Positions 20,346 through 29,772 of a stretch of 64,000 nucleotides of DNA are shown piece after piece (position 1 is the first letter of the stretch; every line of letters starts with the position of its first letter). The translations under genes and the position numbers were made by a program. Origin of the DNA: Rhodococcus sp. 06-462-5 (GTDB lineage: Bacteria; Actinomycetota; Actinomycetes; Mycobacteriales; Mycobacteriaceae); contig NZ_NOYD01000005.1 of the NCBI RefSeq assembly GCF_002258315.1, positions 241,584-305,583 of the forward strand, given 5' to 3'. The notes under the pieces are model-generated. The model saw nothing but the letters and a program-made list of their open reading frames with translations. It had not been told where the DNA came from and ran no database searches.

Positions 20346-21539
20346 TCAGTGGCCCAGGGTCGCTCCGACCAGAATCAATCTCATCGCTCGCTCCGTGGCG
20401 TCGGTCAGGAACTCGGCACCCCGTTCGAGCGCCTCGACCAACTCGACCGGAGAGGGCAGGATGCCGGCGAAGGCGTCGATACCCGAGTCGTAGTTGGCGC
20501 GGGCGTCGAGACCGATGGTTCCCGCGAGTGCCACCACAGGTTTGCCGTGAAGCTTGGCTCGGCGGGCGACCTCCGTCGGGATCTTCCCCTTCGGCGTCTG
20601 CTTGTCGATGGCCCCCTCGGCGGTCAACACCAGGTCGGCTGTCGCGATGAGACTGTCGAGGTCGACGTGATCGAGCATCACCTCGAAGCGCGGTAGCAGC
20701 TCGGCCCGCAGGACCGCTGCCACACCTGCCCCCATCCCGCCGGACGCACCGGTACCGGGCCCGGTGCGGAGGTTCAGACCGGCCGGTCGCGTCGACACGT
20801 CACGCTCCAACACCTCGGCCCAGCGGTCCATCGCAGCCGACAGGATCTCCACTTGCGTCGAGCTGGCCCCCTTCTGCGGTGCGAAGACCCGTGCGACCCC
20901 GCCGGGCCCACAGAGAATGTTGTGTGGGTTGCATGCGACCCTGATCTCCACACCGCTTCCCGGAGTCAGCCGTGAATCGAGGCCGGATACATCGATGTGG
21001 TCGAGCCGAGTCAACTCGCCTCCGCCGTCGCCCAATTCGACGCCGTCGGCATCGAGGAGTCGCACTCCGAGCGCCTGTAGGAGCCCCGCACCGCCGTCCG
21101 AGGTGCCGGAGTCGCCGCAGCCCAACAGGATTCGTTCGGCACCGTAGTCGAGGGCGGCGCGGATGAGCTCACCGACTCCGCGACTCGTGGTCACCGTCGG
21201 GTCGCGCATGTCTCGCGGAACCAGCGACAGACCGGCCGCTGCCGCCATCTCCACGACCGCTGTGACCGGCCCGTCCGTTCCCAGCAGAGCGAAATGGGAA
21301 TCGACCGGCTTGCCCACCGGCCCTGTCACGACGGTGTCGATCACCTTGCCCAGGGTGGCACCGGCAAGGGCGCGCGCGGATCCCTCACCCCCGTCGACGA
21401 GGGGGACCGAGTTGACGATGGCCCCGGGTACCACCCGGCGGATACCAGCGGCAATAGCCGACGCGACCTCGTCGGCACCGAGAGATTCCTTGAAACCGGA
21501 CGGGGCGACGACGAACCGGAGTGGGGTGGAAGACGGCAT
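20346..21539 (-). CDS. Glycerate kinase (type I, GarK/GlxK family)
   Basis: The 397-residue product is full length for the glycerate 2-kinase family, which phosphorylates D-glycerate with ATP. Recognisable segments are VVAPSGFKESL at the N-terminus, PLVDGGEGS (about residue 47), a GCGDSGTSDGG nucleotide-binding stretch in the middle, and EGAIDKQTPKGKIP near residue 305. It lies 30 bases downstream of an SLC13-type permease on the same strand, so the two are probably co-transcribed. The pairing suggests uptake of a glycerate-like or dicarboxylic acid followed by entry into glycolysis. The enzyme family is secure; the exact substrate and the link to the permease are inferred. Confidence 0.92.
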   Translation of the reverse strand: MPSSTPLRFVVAPSGFKESLGADEVASAIAAGIRRVVPGAIVNSVPLVDGGEGSARALAGATLGKVIDTVVTGPVGKPVDSHFALLGTDGPVTAVVEMAAAAGLSLVPRDMRDPTVTTSRGVGELIRAALDYGAERILLGCGDSGTSDGGAGLLQALGVRLLDADGVELGDGGGELTRLDHIDVSGLDSRLTPGSGVEIRVACNPHNILCGPGGVARVFAPQKGASSTQVEILSAAMDRWAEVLERDVSTRPAGLNLRTGPGTGASGGMGAGVAAVLRAELLPRFEVMLDHVDLDSLIATADLVLTAEGAIDKQTPKGKIPTEVARRAKLHGKPVVALAGTIGLDARANYDSGIDAFAGILPSPVELVEALERGAEFLTDATERAMRLILVGATLGH

Positions 21540-21569
21540 GGTGATCGATTCCTTTTCGAGGGTGGGAGA

Positions 21570-23069
21570 TCAGGCGATGGGGGTGCCGAGCAGAGGCCAC
21601 ACGAACACGGCGAAGAACAGCACGGTCCCTGCGGTCAGCGGCGCGAGAAAGGCGGACAGGCGTAGCAAGTCCTTCGGTGAATACGTCTCCACACCTTCGG
21701 CTTTGGCAAAGATTGCCACCGGCTTCGCCGAGGACGGCATGGTGTGACAGAAGCCCGCTGCAGCCGTCGAGGCGAATGCCGCGGCCACGGGATCGACTCC
21801 GAGCGCCAGAGCCGTGGTCACGACCAGCGGAACGAGGACGGACGAACGCGCCGAGCGAGATTGAATCAGAAGATGCGAGGCAACCGAGACGACGATCACC
21901 ACCGCGATGAACACCCAGGGCGGTGCCGACCCGATCGGGACCACCGTGAACAACCCGTCCGAGAGCCACCCTGCCGCACCGGACGTCGTCAACGCGGTCC
22001 CGAGGGCCAGCGTCGCCGCCATGAACAGCAGCAGCGACCACGGCACAGTAGCGAGAGCCTTTCCGAACTCGGTCGTACCGAAGCGCGGTGACGTGGAGAT
22101 CAACGCACCCAGCAGAGCGATGACGGCAGGGTGCACGCCGTGCAACGGTTCGGAGCACCACAGCACCATGACGACGGCCAGCAGGGTCGCGGCCCGGTTC
22201 TCTGCGATGGTCAGCGGTCCCGTCACCGGCGTCGGCAGCCGCGACGCCAGATCGGACACGTTCACCGCCAGTGGGATTCGACGATCCTCACGATCGGTGA
22301 ACAGCAGCAGCACGAGTTCCGCTGAACAGTGGCTGCTGACCACGGCCAGCGGAACACCGAGCAACAACCACGCGGTGAAGCTGATGCCGGTGCCCGTGGC
22401 GCTCTCGAGCACCTGGCTGGTGATCAGATGTGCCCCAGCGCCGATGAGGGTCGCCACGGCGGACAGCAGGATGACGGTAGGAAACAGGATTGCCAACGCC
22501 CGCACCACTCGCTTGCGCTCGGCAAGCGCCTGCGCCAGCGCCAGAAATACGGGCAGCGCAAGTGCCGCACGACCTGAGGTGGCGGGGATCGCGAAGGCGG
22601 TCACTATCAGGGCGGCCGTCACCAGGTGCGCCAGCTGGCGTACGGTGCCCGCGCCGCTGACGATGAACACTGCTGCGCGCGTTGCCAAACCGGACTCGCG
22701 AACTCCAGCGGCAATGATGAACGCCGCGATGAGAAGCCAGATGGTCTCCTCGCCGAGGGTGTCGAACAGTCCGTCGGTGCTCACCACACCGGTCAGTACC
22801 AGAGCCAGTGCGGCACCGAGAGCGACGTAGGTGTCGTCGATCTTCGTGAACACCCAGAGTGCGACAGCTGCAGTGAACACCACGAGCGTGGTGCGTCCCG
22901 CGGCGGGTAATCCGTCCGCCGCGCCTGCGAGTACGGCCAGGAGCACCAGCAGCGCACCCGAACTCGAGACGACCTGAACCACCCTGCGGGTCACCAGGTC
23001 GCGAAAGCGCCACGACTGCAAGGGTTCCGGGACCGGAGGTGGCTGCGTTCTGAAGCTGACCGTGTTCAT
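21570..23069 (-). CDS. SLC13/DASS-type anion permease
   Basis: The 499-residue protein is strongly hydrophobic with about a dozen membrane segments. It has the divalent-anion:Na+ symporter layout: a first half ending in an SGRAALALPVFL segment and a second half with a TAAAGFCHTMPSSAKPVAIF motif, where small-residue/proline signatures bind substrate and sodium. Family members carry succinate, tartrate, glycerate-like acids or sulfate. It is followed 30 bases later by glycerate kinase and preceded by a two-component system 72 bases upstream on the same strand. The two-component system may therefore control uptake. The substrate is not readable from sequence; an organic acid is the best guess. 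Confidence 0.85.
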   Translation of the reverse strand: MNTVSFRTQPPPVPEPLQSWRFRDLVTRRVVQVVSSSGALLVLLAVLAGAADGLPAAGRTTLVVFTAAVALWVFTKIDDTYVALGAALALVLTGVVSTDGLFDTLGEETIWLLIAAFIIAAGVRESGLATRAAVFIVSGAGTVRQLAHLVTAALIVTAFAIPATSGRAALALPVFLALAQALAERKRVVRALAILFPTVILLSAVATLIGAGAHLITSQVLESATGTGISFTAWLLLGVPLAVVSSHCSAELVLLLFTDREDRRIPLAVNVSDLASRLPTPVTGPLTIAENRAATLLAVVMVLWCSEPLHGVHPAVIALLGALISTSPRFGTTEFGKALATVPWSLLLFMAATLALGTALTTSGAAGWLSDGLFTVVPIGSAPPWVFIAVVIVVSVASHLLIQSRSARSSVLVPLVVTTALALGVDPVAAAFASTAAAGFCHTMPSSAKPVAIFAKAEGVETYSPKDLLRLSAFLAPLTAGTVLFFAVFVWPLLGTPIA

Positions 23070-23141
23070 GTGAACCAGTCTCGGGCCGACCGATGAAACG
23101 TCGATGAACAGTCGATGAGCGTTCTTTCATGAGCGATCCGC

Positions 23142-23801
23142 TCAGGCCAGTCGATACCCCATCCCGCGCACCGTCTCGATTCGGCCGGAACCGATCTTCT
23201 TGCGCAGCATACGAACGTAGACATCGACGACGTTGGAACCGGGGTCGAAGTCGTATCCCCATACGTGACTGAGGATCTGCTCACGCGAGAGGACCTGCCG
23301 CGGGTGACGGAGAAACATCTCGAGCAGAACGAACTCGCGTGAGGTCAACGACACCACCGCATCGTTCACCACGGCACGTCTGGTGAGCAGGTCCACTGCC
23401 AGAGAGCCCGATTGCAGAACGGAGACCGAGGGCTCTCGGTCACCGCCACGCAGACGCAATCGAATACGTGCGAGTAGCTCCTCGAATCGGAACGGCTTGG
23501 TCATGTAGTCGTCCGCTCCGCCTTCGAGGCCGGTCACGGTGTCGTGCACCGAGTCACGGGCCGTCAGGATGATCACGGGAACTCCGACACCGGCGCCGCG
23601 CAGTGATGCGATCACCTCGAACCCGTCTTTGCCCGGCAGGCCCAGATCCAGCACGACGAGGTCGAAGTCTCCGGTCGACGCACAGTCGATCGCATTGATG
23701 CCGTCGGCAACAGTGGTGGTGGTGAAGCCGTTGGCCTTCAATCCCTTTTCGACGAAGGACGAGATGCGCTCGTTGTCCTCGGCGATCAGTATTCGGCTCA
23801 T
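23142..23801 (-). CDS. OmpR/PhoB-family response regulator
   Basis: The 219-residue protein has a receiver domain (residues 1-115) with the acidic pair near E8-D9, the phospho-acceptor D52 in VVLDLGLPGKDG and the conserved lysine in TKPF. A C-terminal winged helix (LLTRRAVV, SLTSREFVLLEMFL, REQILSHVWGY) ends in the usual DVYVRMLRKKIG and RGMGYRLA. It follows the histidine kinase gene after 10 bases and is clearly its partner. The next genes on the same strand encode a permease and glycerate kinase, plausible targets. Confidence 0.95.
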   Translation of the reverse strand: MSRILIAEDNERISSFVEKGLKANGFTTTTVADGINAIDCASTGDFDLVVLDLGLPGKDGFEVIASLRGAGVGVPVIILTARDSVHDTVTGLEGGADDYMTKPFRFEELLARIRLRLRGGDREPSVSVLQSGSLAVDLLTRRAVVNDAVVSLTSREFVLLEMFLRHPRQVLSREQILSHVWGYDFDPGSNVVDVYVRMLRKKIGSGRIETVRGMGYRLA

Positions 23802-23811
23802 CGTCGCTCAC

Positions 23812-25302
23812 TCATCGGGCCGGCAGGTCGAGCCCGAATGTGGCACCCGCACCGGGCCTGCTGTCGAGCGTCGCGGCACCGTGGTGCCCATCGGCGATTG
23901 CACGCACGATGGACAGACCGAGACCCGCGCCGCCATTGTCCGAGCGACTCGATCCGGTACTGCCCCGGGCGAACCGCTCGAAGATGGTTCTCGCGTCCTC
24001 GCTGGACACACCGGGTCCGGAGTCACTCACCCACAACAGAACTCGATCTTCGGCACGCTCCGATCCCACCACGATCCGGTCACCGGTCCTGGTGTGCGAC
24101 ACCGCGTTCTGCGCCAGCTGAAGCACTGCCTGGGTGACTCGTTGCGGATCGACCCCTACCGAGCCCGTACCGACGTGCCCCAGTATCCAGTCGCGGTCGG
24201 CGAGCGCGCGGACCTTCGCGTCGATGTCGCGCGTGAGGGTTTCGAGATCCACCGGCTGCTTGTGGACGAAATCCGGGCGCTCGGCTTTGGCGAGGAGCAA
24301 CAGGTCCTCCACGATCCGGTTCATTCGGTCCAACTCGTCGGTGACGAGCCGGACCGTCTCTTCGCGCTCACGGGGATCGTCGCCCATCAGTTCGAGATGC
24401 CCGAGGACGATCGTGATCGGCGTTCGTAACTCATGGCTCGCGTCGTCGACGAATTGTCGCTGCGCGGCGAACGCGGCCTCCAGTCGATCGAGCATGTCGT
24501 TGAACGTGTCGGCCAGCTCGGCAACATCGTCGCGACCGCCCACCTCGATCCGCCTGGACAGGTCGTCGGTGGTGATTTGGGCCGCGGTCCGGCGAACCAG
24601 GCGCACGGGCGCAAGGATCTGTCCGGCCACCACCCAGGCGATGCCGCCCGTGAACAGCAATGCCATCAGTGACACTCCGACCACTACGCGAACGGTGTCG
24701 GACACGTCGCCGCGCTCGCGGTCGACGAGAATTCCGATCGCGAAAGTTCCGGCCTGGCCCCCGCCGGACGGTTCGGCGACCTGTTTCGCCCAGGCGACTT
24801 CGCCTTCCGAAGTCTGCGTGGATCCAACACTGTCGGGTGAGTTCACGATGGCCGACACGACAGCCGCATCGGCGACCAGATCTCCTGGACCGCTGCGTTC
24901 CTGACGCAACAGTCGATCGGTGTAGCCGAACAGGATCTCGTCATCGTCCGGGTATTGGCGCTGCAGGTGCAACTGGAGCAGATCGGCGACGTTGCCGAAC
25001 GGCAACCCGTCGTCCGGGTCGCGACCGGTGGCAGCGAACTCGCTGAACTCGCCGATCTCCTGCTCGAGAGCTACTGCGGTGTCTCGCTCGACCTCCGCGA
25101 GGAGGATCGTTCGCACGGCAACCCCGACGGCCAGCATGGCCAGCGCCATGACGAACAACAGCCAGCCGAGAATGCGCACCCGCGCCGGAACCCGCGTCCC
25201 TACCCGGGCGCTACGGAGCGCAGGCTCTGGTCCCGGCCCCTTCGGCGCGAGCGCCTCGGTGCGAGCCTTCGTGTCGTCGATCGATTCTTCGGTCGAGTTC
25301 AC
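23812..25302 (-). CDS. Membrane sensor histidine kinase (HAMP type)
   Basis: The 496-residue kinase has two membrane helices (about residues 44-66 and 207-228) bounding a roughly 140-residue extracytoplasmic sensor, then a HAMP linker (229-282). The HisKA box DASHELRTP places the phosphorylated histidine at residue 290. The ATPase domain shows N (LAQNAVSHT), G1 (VSDSGPGV), F (FERFARG) and G2 (GAGLGLSIV) boxes. The start is GTG at 25302 in a GTGA overlap with the upstream small-protein gene, so translation is coupled. The sensor domain matches no named ligand domain that I recognise. Confidence 0.95.
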   Translation of the reverse strand: MNSTEESIDDTKARTEALAPKGPGPEPALRSARVGTRVPARVRILGWLLFVMALAMLAVGVAVRTILLAEVERDTAVALEQEIGEFSEFAATGRDPDDGLPFGNVADLLQLHLQRQYPDDDEILFGYTDRLLRQERSGPGDLVADAAVVSAIVNSPDSVGSTQTSEGEVAWAKQVAEPSGGGQAGTFAIGILVDRERGDVSDTVRVVVGVSLMALLFTGGIAWVVAGQILAPVRLVRRTAAQITTDDLSRRIEVGGRDDVAELADTFNDMLDRLEAAFAAQRQFVDDASHELRTPITIVLGHLELMGDDPREREETVRLVTDELDRMNRIVEDLLLLAKAERPDFVHKQPVDLETLTRDIDAKVRALADRDWILGHVGTGSVGVDPQRVTQAVLQLAQNAVSHTRTGDRIVVGSERAEDRVLLWVSDSGPGVSSEDARTIFERFARGSTGSSRSDNGGAGLGLSIVRAIADGHHGAATLDSRPGAGATFGLDLPAR

Positions 25303-25739
25303 CCGTCGTCGTCTTCCGCGTCGTCGCTGTCCGCATCGTCCTGGTCGCCGAAGTCGTCGTCGTCATCCCAGTCCGGTAGGACCTCGACAGGCGGCGGGGC
25401 GGGGACGACGATGGATTGCGGCGCCGCTGGAGGGGCCGGTGCGGCCGGAGCCGTCTCGCCCGCTGCACCCGTGGCGATGGGAGGAGCTGCGGCGGTCGAT
25501 CCGCCCGGGTTGGCCGTTGGTGCCGTATTGCCCAGTGGGGCCGGGGCACTCGATGGGGCCGACGACGGTGCCGCGTCGGACGGCTGGGGTGACGCGCTCG
25601 ATGTCGCAACTCCGACGGTGACCCGCGGCTCGAAGCTCGGTGACTGCGGGGTATCGGCAAGTACAGTGCTCGCCAGCGCTACGCCCACCGGAACGATCAC
25701 CACGGCCGCCAGGACTGCGATCTTGGGTGCGAACTTCAC
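25299..25739 (-). CDS. Small exported or membrane-anchored protein with Pro/Ala-rich linker and acidic tail
   Basis: The 146-residue product begins with a lysine followed by a hydrophobic stretch (IAVLAAVVIVPVGVALAS), a signal peptide or anchor. A long Ala/Pro/Ser-rich low-complexity region follows, and the last 25 residues are almost all Asp and Glu. It belongs to no family I know. It is first in the operon and overlaps the kinase start by four bases (GTGA), so it may be an accessory to the sensor, for example a cation-binding or cell-wall-exposed partner. The GTG at 25739 is chosen because the signal segment follows immediately; the frame is open upstream to 25799. Confidence 0.7.
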   Translation of the reverse strand: MKFAPKIAVLAAVVIVPVGVALASTVLADTPQSPSFEPRVTVGVATSSASPQPSDAAPSSAPSSAPAPLGNTAPTANPGGSTAAAPPIATGAAGETAPAAPAPPAAPQSIVVPAPPPVEVLPDWDDDDDFGDQDDADSDDAEDDDG

Positions 25740-25853
25740 GCCACCACTGTCTCTGCGGTGTGTGAGACGACGATGAAGGCGACATGAGTAATTTCTCATG
25801 TCCGCGCAGGCGGTGCTTCGCCGTACGCTTCCAGTTCTCGCCGAACCGGGCGC

Positions 25854-27311
25854 CTACCCCCCAGCTGCGTGAGTGAGCGCACCGGCGCAGATCGTGGCTC
25901 TGATCTCCGTCTCGGCGAGATCGTGCACCGAACGGTGCACGGGATGCTCGACGAGAACGACGATGTCCGCCGCATCCCCCACTCGGAGTGACCCACGGCC
26001 ACCGCACGACGCGCGCAGGGCAACCTCGAGGGGCACTGCTTCGTCGAGGTGCCATGGGGGTCGCTCGTCGTCGGTACGGAACACCGCTGCGGCGACTCCC
26101 GCCAACGGCTCCGGTGGACTGACCGGGGCGTCGGAACCGAAGAGCAGCCTCGCACCGCTTCGGTGCAGCGAGCCGTAGCCGTAGGCCACCGAGCGGCGTC
26201 CGGCCCACAGGTCCTCGGCGATGTCGCGATCGGACATCGCGTGCTGCGGTTGTACCGATGCCGTGACGCCCAAGTCGGCGAAACGCGTGATGTCCTCCGG
26301 CAGGATCTGCTGTGCATGTTCGATTCGACCACCGCAGCCGGCGCGCTCGAATGCATCGAGCGCGACACCGTTGGCGCGATCACCGATCGCGTGGACGGCC
26401 GCCGTGATGCCGCCGCGTGACGCACGTGCAACGAGCTCGAACAGACTCTCCTGGGTCTCGAGCAACAGCCCGTACGCGTCGTCACCGTCGATGCCCGGAT
26501 ACCGATCGTGGCAGCACGCCGTTCGAGTATTGAGTGAACCGTCGAGCATCACCTTGAGCGGGCCGCGCCTGATCAGTTCCGAGTGGGCCGAGACGTCTCC
26601 GGTCCGCTCGCCGCGATCGAGTGCCTCGTCGAGCCACTGGGGCCACACCGTAGTGTCGATGCGCACCGCAGGAGATCCGGCCGTCAGGCGTCGATCCCAG
26701 ACCGTCTTGTTGTCTGCGAACTCGAAATCCACGACGCCGGTGACACCGCGGACCGCCAGTGCGGCGGTCGCGTCGAGCACGGCCCGATCGAGCTCGGCCG
26801 GGTCGTCCTGCTCCTCGAGCGCCATGACTGCTTCGAGGCCGTCGACGTCGCGGAGCACCCCGGTGGGGTGATCGATACCCAGATCGTCGAGCAACGCCGG
26901 GCTCAGCCACAGCGTGTGCAGGTCCATGCTCGTCATGGCCACCCGGGCACCGGGCAGTGCATTCTCGAGCAGGTCCTTGTGCGGCTCCTCGGGCCAGTGC
27001 GCGTCACGGAAGCCGTTGGCGCGCACCACCGAATCTCCTGCCGTCCGCGCGTAGGGGTACACCAGTGCGACGGCATCGGCCGCCGACATCGCCGGCCCGA
27101 CATCGATTCGCCGACGCGCCGCCGCCCACTGCGTCAGGTGCACGTGCGAGTCCACGAACCCGGGCAGCGCCACTCCGCCCCCACCGTCGAGCACCTCGGC
27201 ACCCGGTGTGCGTCGAGAGCCCGCGGGGGTGATCGACGCGATGACCGAGCCTACGAGTTCGATGTCGACGAGCACGCCGGAACCATCCAGTGCGACATTG
27301 GCGATAAACAC
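25854..27311 (-). CDS. Amidohydrolase, YtcJ-like (amidohydrolase family 3)
   Basis: The 485-residue product has the TIM-barrel amidohydrolase layout. An N-terminal beta-sandwich strand leads into GGGGVALPGFVDSHVHL (metal-binding HxH near residue 57). In the middle are KVMLDGSLNTRT and AAVHAIGDRANGVALDAF, then RIEHAQQI with a metal-ligand histidine, and LLFGSDAPVSPPEPLAGV carries the catalytic aspartate. The YtcJ group hydrolyses amides of unknown identity in the cytoplasm. The gene is divergent from a thioesterase across a 52-base gap and lies 115 bases upstream of the two-component operon, to which it does not seem related. Substrate unknown. Confidence 0.88.
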   Translation of the reverse strand: MFIANVALDGSGVLVDIELVGSVIASITPAGSRRTPGAEVLDGGGGVALPGFVDSHVHLTQWAAARRRIDVGPAMSAADAVALVYPYARTAGDSVVRANGFRDAHWPEEPHKDLLENALPGARVAMTSMDLHTLWLSPALLDDLGIDHPTGVLRDVDGLEAVMALEEQDDPAELDRAVLDATAALAVRGVTGVVDFEFADNKTVWDRRLTAGSPAVRIDTTVWPQWLDEALDRGERTGDVSAHSELIRRGPLKVMLDGSLNTRTACCHDRYPGIDGDDAYGLLLETQESLFELVARASRGGITAAVHAIGDRANGVALDAFERAGCGGRIEHAQQILPEDITRFADLGVTASVQPQHAMSDRDIAEDLWAGRRSVAYGYGSLHRSGARLLFGSDAPVSPPEPLAGVAAAVFRTDDERPPWHLDEAVPLEVALRASCGGRGSLRVGDAADIVVLVEHPVHRSVHDLAETEIRATICAGALTHAAGG

Positions 27312-27363
27312 TCCTGGGACTCTAGAGCGTCCTACTCACGGGCGCGCATGCCATCCTCTAGCA

Positions 27364-27819
27364 ATGGATACAGAGCCTGTTGCGATGCAGACAGAGCCGA
27401 CCGAGCCCGTCGGATATCACGCGAGCGTGACGGTGCGCTGGTCCGATATGGACGCTTTCGCGCACATCAACCATGCCCGGATGGTCACCCTGCTCGAAGA
27501 GGCGCGTATCGAATGGCTGCTCAGCGAGGGCGAGGCCAACGAGTCTCTGATCAAGAGCGCGTTGATCGCCAACGTGACCATCGCGTACAAGAAGCCGCTC
27601 CGACACTCGGACGGTCCACTCGACGTGACGCTCTGGTTCGAGAAGGTACGCGCGGTCGATTTCACCATCGGGTACGAGGTTCGGGCGGCGGGCGCGGCAC
27701 CCGATTCGCCGCCGGCCGTGGTGGCGACGACCCGGATGGCGATGGTCGACGTCGGTGCCGAGACCCTGCGCCGCATCGCGCCGGAGGAGAAGGCCTACCT
27801 CGCGCGCTGGACTCGCTGA
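27364..27819 (+). CDS. Acyl-CoA thioesterase, 4HBT hotdog fold
   Basis: The 151-residue product has the hotdog-fold signature SDMDAFAHINHARMVTLLEEAR, with the active-site acidic residue and the HxNN-like HINH. Further strands are IAYKKPLRHSDGPLDVTLW and VVATTRMAMVDV. Members hydrolyse acyl-CoA thioesters. I start at the ATG at 27364 because the frame's upstream extension overlaps the divergent amidohydrolase; ATG 27385 is an alternative. The 3' end overlaps the convergent acetoacetyl-CoA synthetase by 25 bases. The context of two CoA ligases fits a role in acyl-CoA balance. Confidence 0.87.
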   Translation: MDTEPVAMQTEPTEPVGYHASVTVRWSDMDAFAHINHARMVTLLEEARIEWLLSEGEANESLIKSALIANVTIAYKKPLRHSDGPLDVTLWFEKVRAVDFTIGYEVRAAGAAPDSPPAVVATTRMAMVDVGAETLRRIAPEEKAYLARWTR

Positions 27820-29741
27820 AACTCGGCCGCCCGGTCGACGAACCACGCCAACGCAGTCGGATCGTCGACGGCACTCGCATCGAGAGTGCCTGCAGCAGCG
27901 GCACCTTGGAAGAGTCGTTTGAGAGGTACCTCGAGCTTCTTCCCCGTTCGAGTGTGGGGTATCGCGGGCGTGGCAACGATGTCGTCGGGAACATGTCGCG
28001 GCGACGCCTGCGTCCTGATCACGGATTCGATGCGTTCACGCAACTCGTCGGTCGCACCGCCCGGGACCACCACGAACAGGGGCATCCAGTAGCCACCGTC
28101 GGGTAACTCGATGCCCAGAACGAGTGCCTCGGTGACCTCGTCCAGCGATTCGACGGCCTGGTAGATGTCGGCGCTCCCCATGCGGATTCCGTTGCGGTTG
28201 AGTGTCGAATCGGATCGCCCGTGCACGAGCACACTGCCGCGATCGGTCACGGTGATCCAGTCGCCGTGCCGCCAGATTTCCGGATAGGTAGCGAAATAGG
28301 CGTCCCGGTAACGAGATCCGTCGGGGTCGTTCCAGAAGTACAGCGGCATCGACGGCATCGGCTCGGTGACGACCAGTTCACCGACGGTGCCGCGGACGGG
28401 TTCACCGTCCTCGTCGAAGGCGTCGAGCGCGACGCCGAGGAACGGCACCGACAGCTCCCCCGCCCAGACCGGGGCGGTCCGCACTCCCCCGGCGAACGCC
28501 GACACCACGTCGGTTCCGCCCGAGATGGAGAAGACCGGCACGTGCGCACCGATGTTCTCCGACAACCAGATCGACGACGTGGCGGGCATCGCGGATCCGG
28601 TGATGCCGACGGCCCGCAGCGCCGACAGATCGTGGTCGACGCCCGGGTGTGTGTCTGCCTTGATGCAGGCGAGCACGTAACCGGGGCTGGTGCCGAGGTA
28701 GGTCACACCCAGCCGACCGGCGATGTCCCACAGTGCATCGGGCGTCGGAAATGCCGGATTGCCGTCGGCGCACACGATCGTGGATCCGGTCAGCAGGCCG
28801 GCGATCTGGAAGTTCCACATCATCCAGCTGGGGCTGGTGTACCAGAAGAACACGTCCTCGGGCCCCAGATCGGAGTGCAGCGCAACGGATTTGAGGTGCT
28901 CGAGCACCACACCGCCGTGACCGTGCACGATCCCCTTGGGTAGCCCCGTGGTACCCGAGGAGAACACCACCCACAGCGGGTGATCGAAAGGCACTGCGAC
29001 CGGGGCCAGTTCACGACTCTGCGCTGTTGCGGCAGACCAGCTCACTGCGTTTCCCGACGCCTCGCCGACCGTCACCACCACCCGTAAGGTCGGCAAGGCC
29101 TCGACCAGCGCAGCGACATCACTGGACCTGTCTCTGAACTTCCCTCCGTACACGTATCCGGAGGCTGTGATCAGGGCCGTGGGCTCGAGCTGTCCCAGAC
29201 GATCGCGCGCGGCCGAAGCCGAGTAGTCCTGCCCGCACGCGGACCACACCGCACCCAGACTCGCGGTCGCCAGGAATGCGATCACCGCCTCGGGAACGTT
29301 GGGCAGGTACCCGACGACGCGGTCGCCGCGTCGGACTCCCGCGTCGGCGAGTGTGCCCGCCAGCGCCCCGGTCCGATCGATCATCTCCTCCCACGTCACG
29401 GTCCGCGTCGAACCGTCTTCGCGGGCATGGACGATCGCGGCGCGGTCGGGTCGAGCGTGCCTGATCACCTGGTCGACGTAGTTCAGCTGCGTACCCGGAA
29501 ACCACTGCGCGCCCGGCATGGTGCGTTCTGCGAGCGCCGTCGTCGGCACACTGGAGGCGCGAACCTCGAAGAAGTCCCACACCGCTCGCCAGAACAGTTC
29601 CAGCTCGTTCGTCGACCACCGCCACAGAGCCGGGTAGTCCGGCAGCTCTACGTCGTGACGTTGCTCGACGAAGCGCGCGAACTCGGTCACCCGAGCCTCG
29701 GCGACGTCCGAATCCGTCGGTGTCCACAGCGCACTGGTCAT
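27795..29741 (-). CDS. aacS: Acetoacetyl-CoA synthetase
   Basis: The 648-residue adenylate-forming enzyme has the acetoacetate-CoA ligase signature: WRWSTNELELFWRAVWDFF near residue 41, P-loop VVFSSGTTGLPKGIVHGHGG, SPSWMMWNFQ, ISGGTD, and the hinge/catalytic end TRTGKKLEVPLKRL. The length equals the family norm. It activates acetoacetate with ATP and CoA, salvaging ketone-body-type acids. It ends in a 25-base overlap with the convergent thioesterase and lies 31 bases downstream of another AMP-binding ligase on the same strand, so the two are probably one transcript. Confidence 0.93.
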   Translation of the reverse strand: MTSALWTPTDSDVAEARVTEFARFVEQRHDVELPDYPALWRWSTNELELFWRAVWDFFEVRASSVPTTALAERTMPGAQWFPGTQLNYVDQVIRHARPDRAAIVHAREDGSTRTVTWEEMIDRTGALAGTLADAGVRRGDRVVGYLPNVPEAVIAFLATASLGAVWSACGQDYSASAARDRLGQLEPTALITASGYVYGGKFRDRSSDVAALVEALPTLRVVVTVGEASGNAVSWSAATAQSRELAPVAVPFDHPLWVVFSSGTTGLPKGIVHGHGGVVLEHLKSVALHSDLGPEDVFFWYTSPSWMMWNFQIAGLLTGSTIVCADGNPAFPTPDALWDIAGRLGVTYLGTSPGYVLACIKADTHPGVDHDLSALRAVGITGSAMPATSSIWLSENIGAHVPVFSISGGTDVVSAFAGGVRTAPVWAGELSVPFLGVALDAFDEDGEPVRGTVGELVVTEPMPSMPLYFWNDPDGSRYRDAYFATYPEIWRHGDWITVTDRGSVLVHGRSDSTLNRNGIRMGSADIYQAVESLDEVTEALVLGIELPDGGYWMPLFVVVPGGATDELRERIESVIRTQASPRHVPDDIVATPAIPHTRTGKKLEVPLKRLFQGAAAAGTLDASAVDDPTALAWFVDRAAEFQRVQRAR

Positions 29742-29772
29742 GGCAGCGAGTATGGCAGCCCGAGGGCGATAT

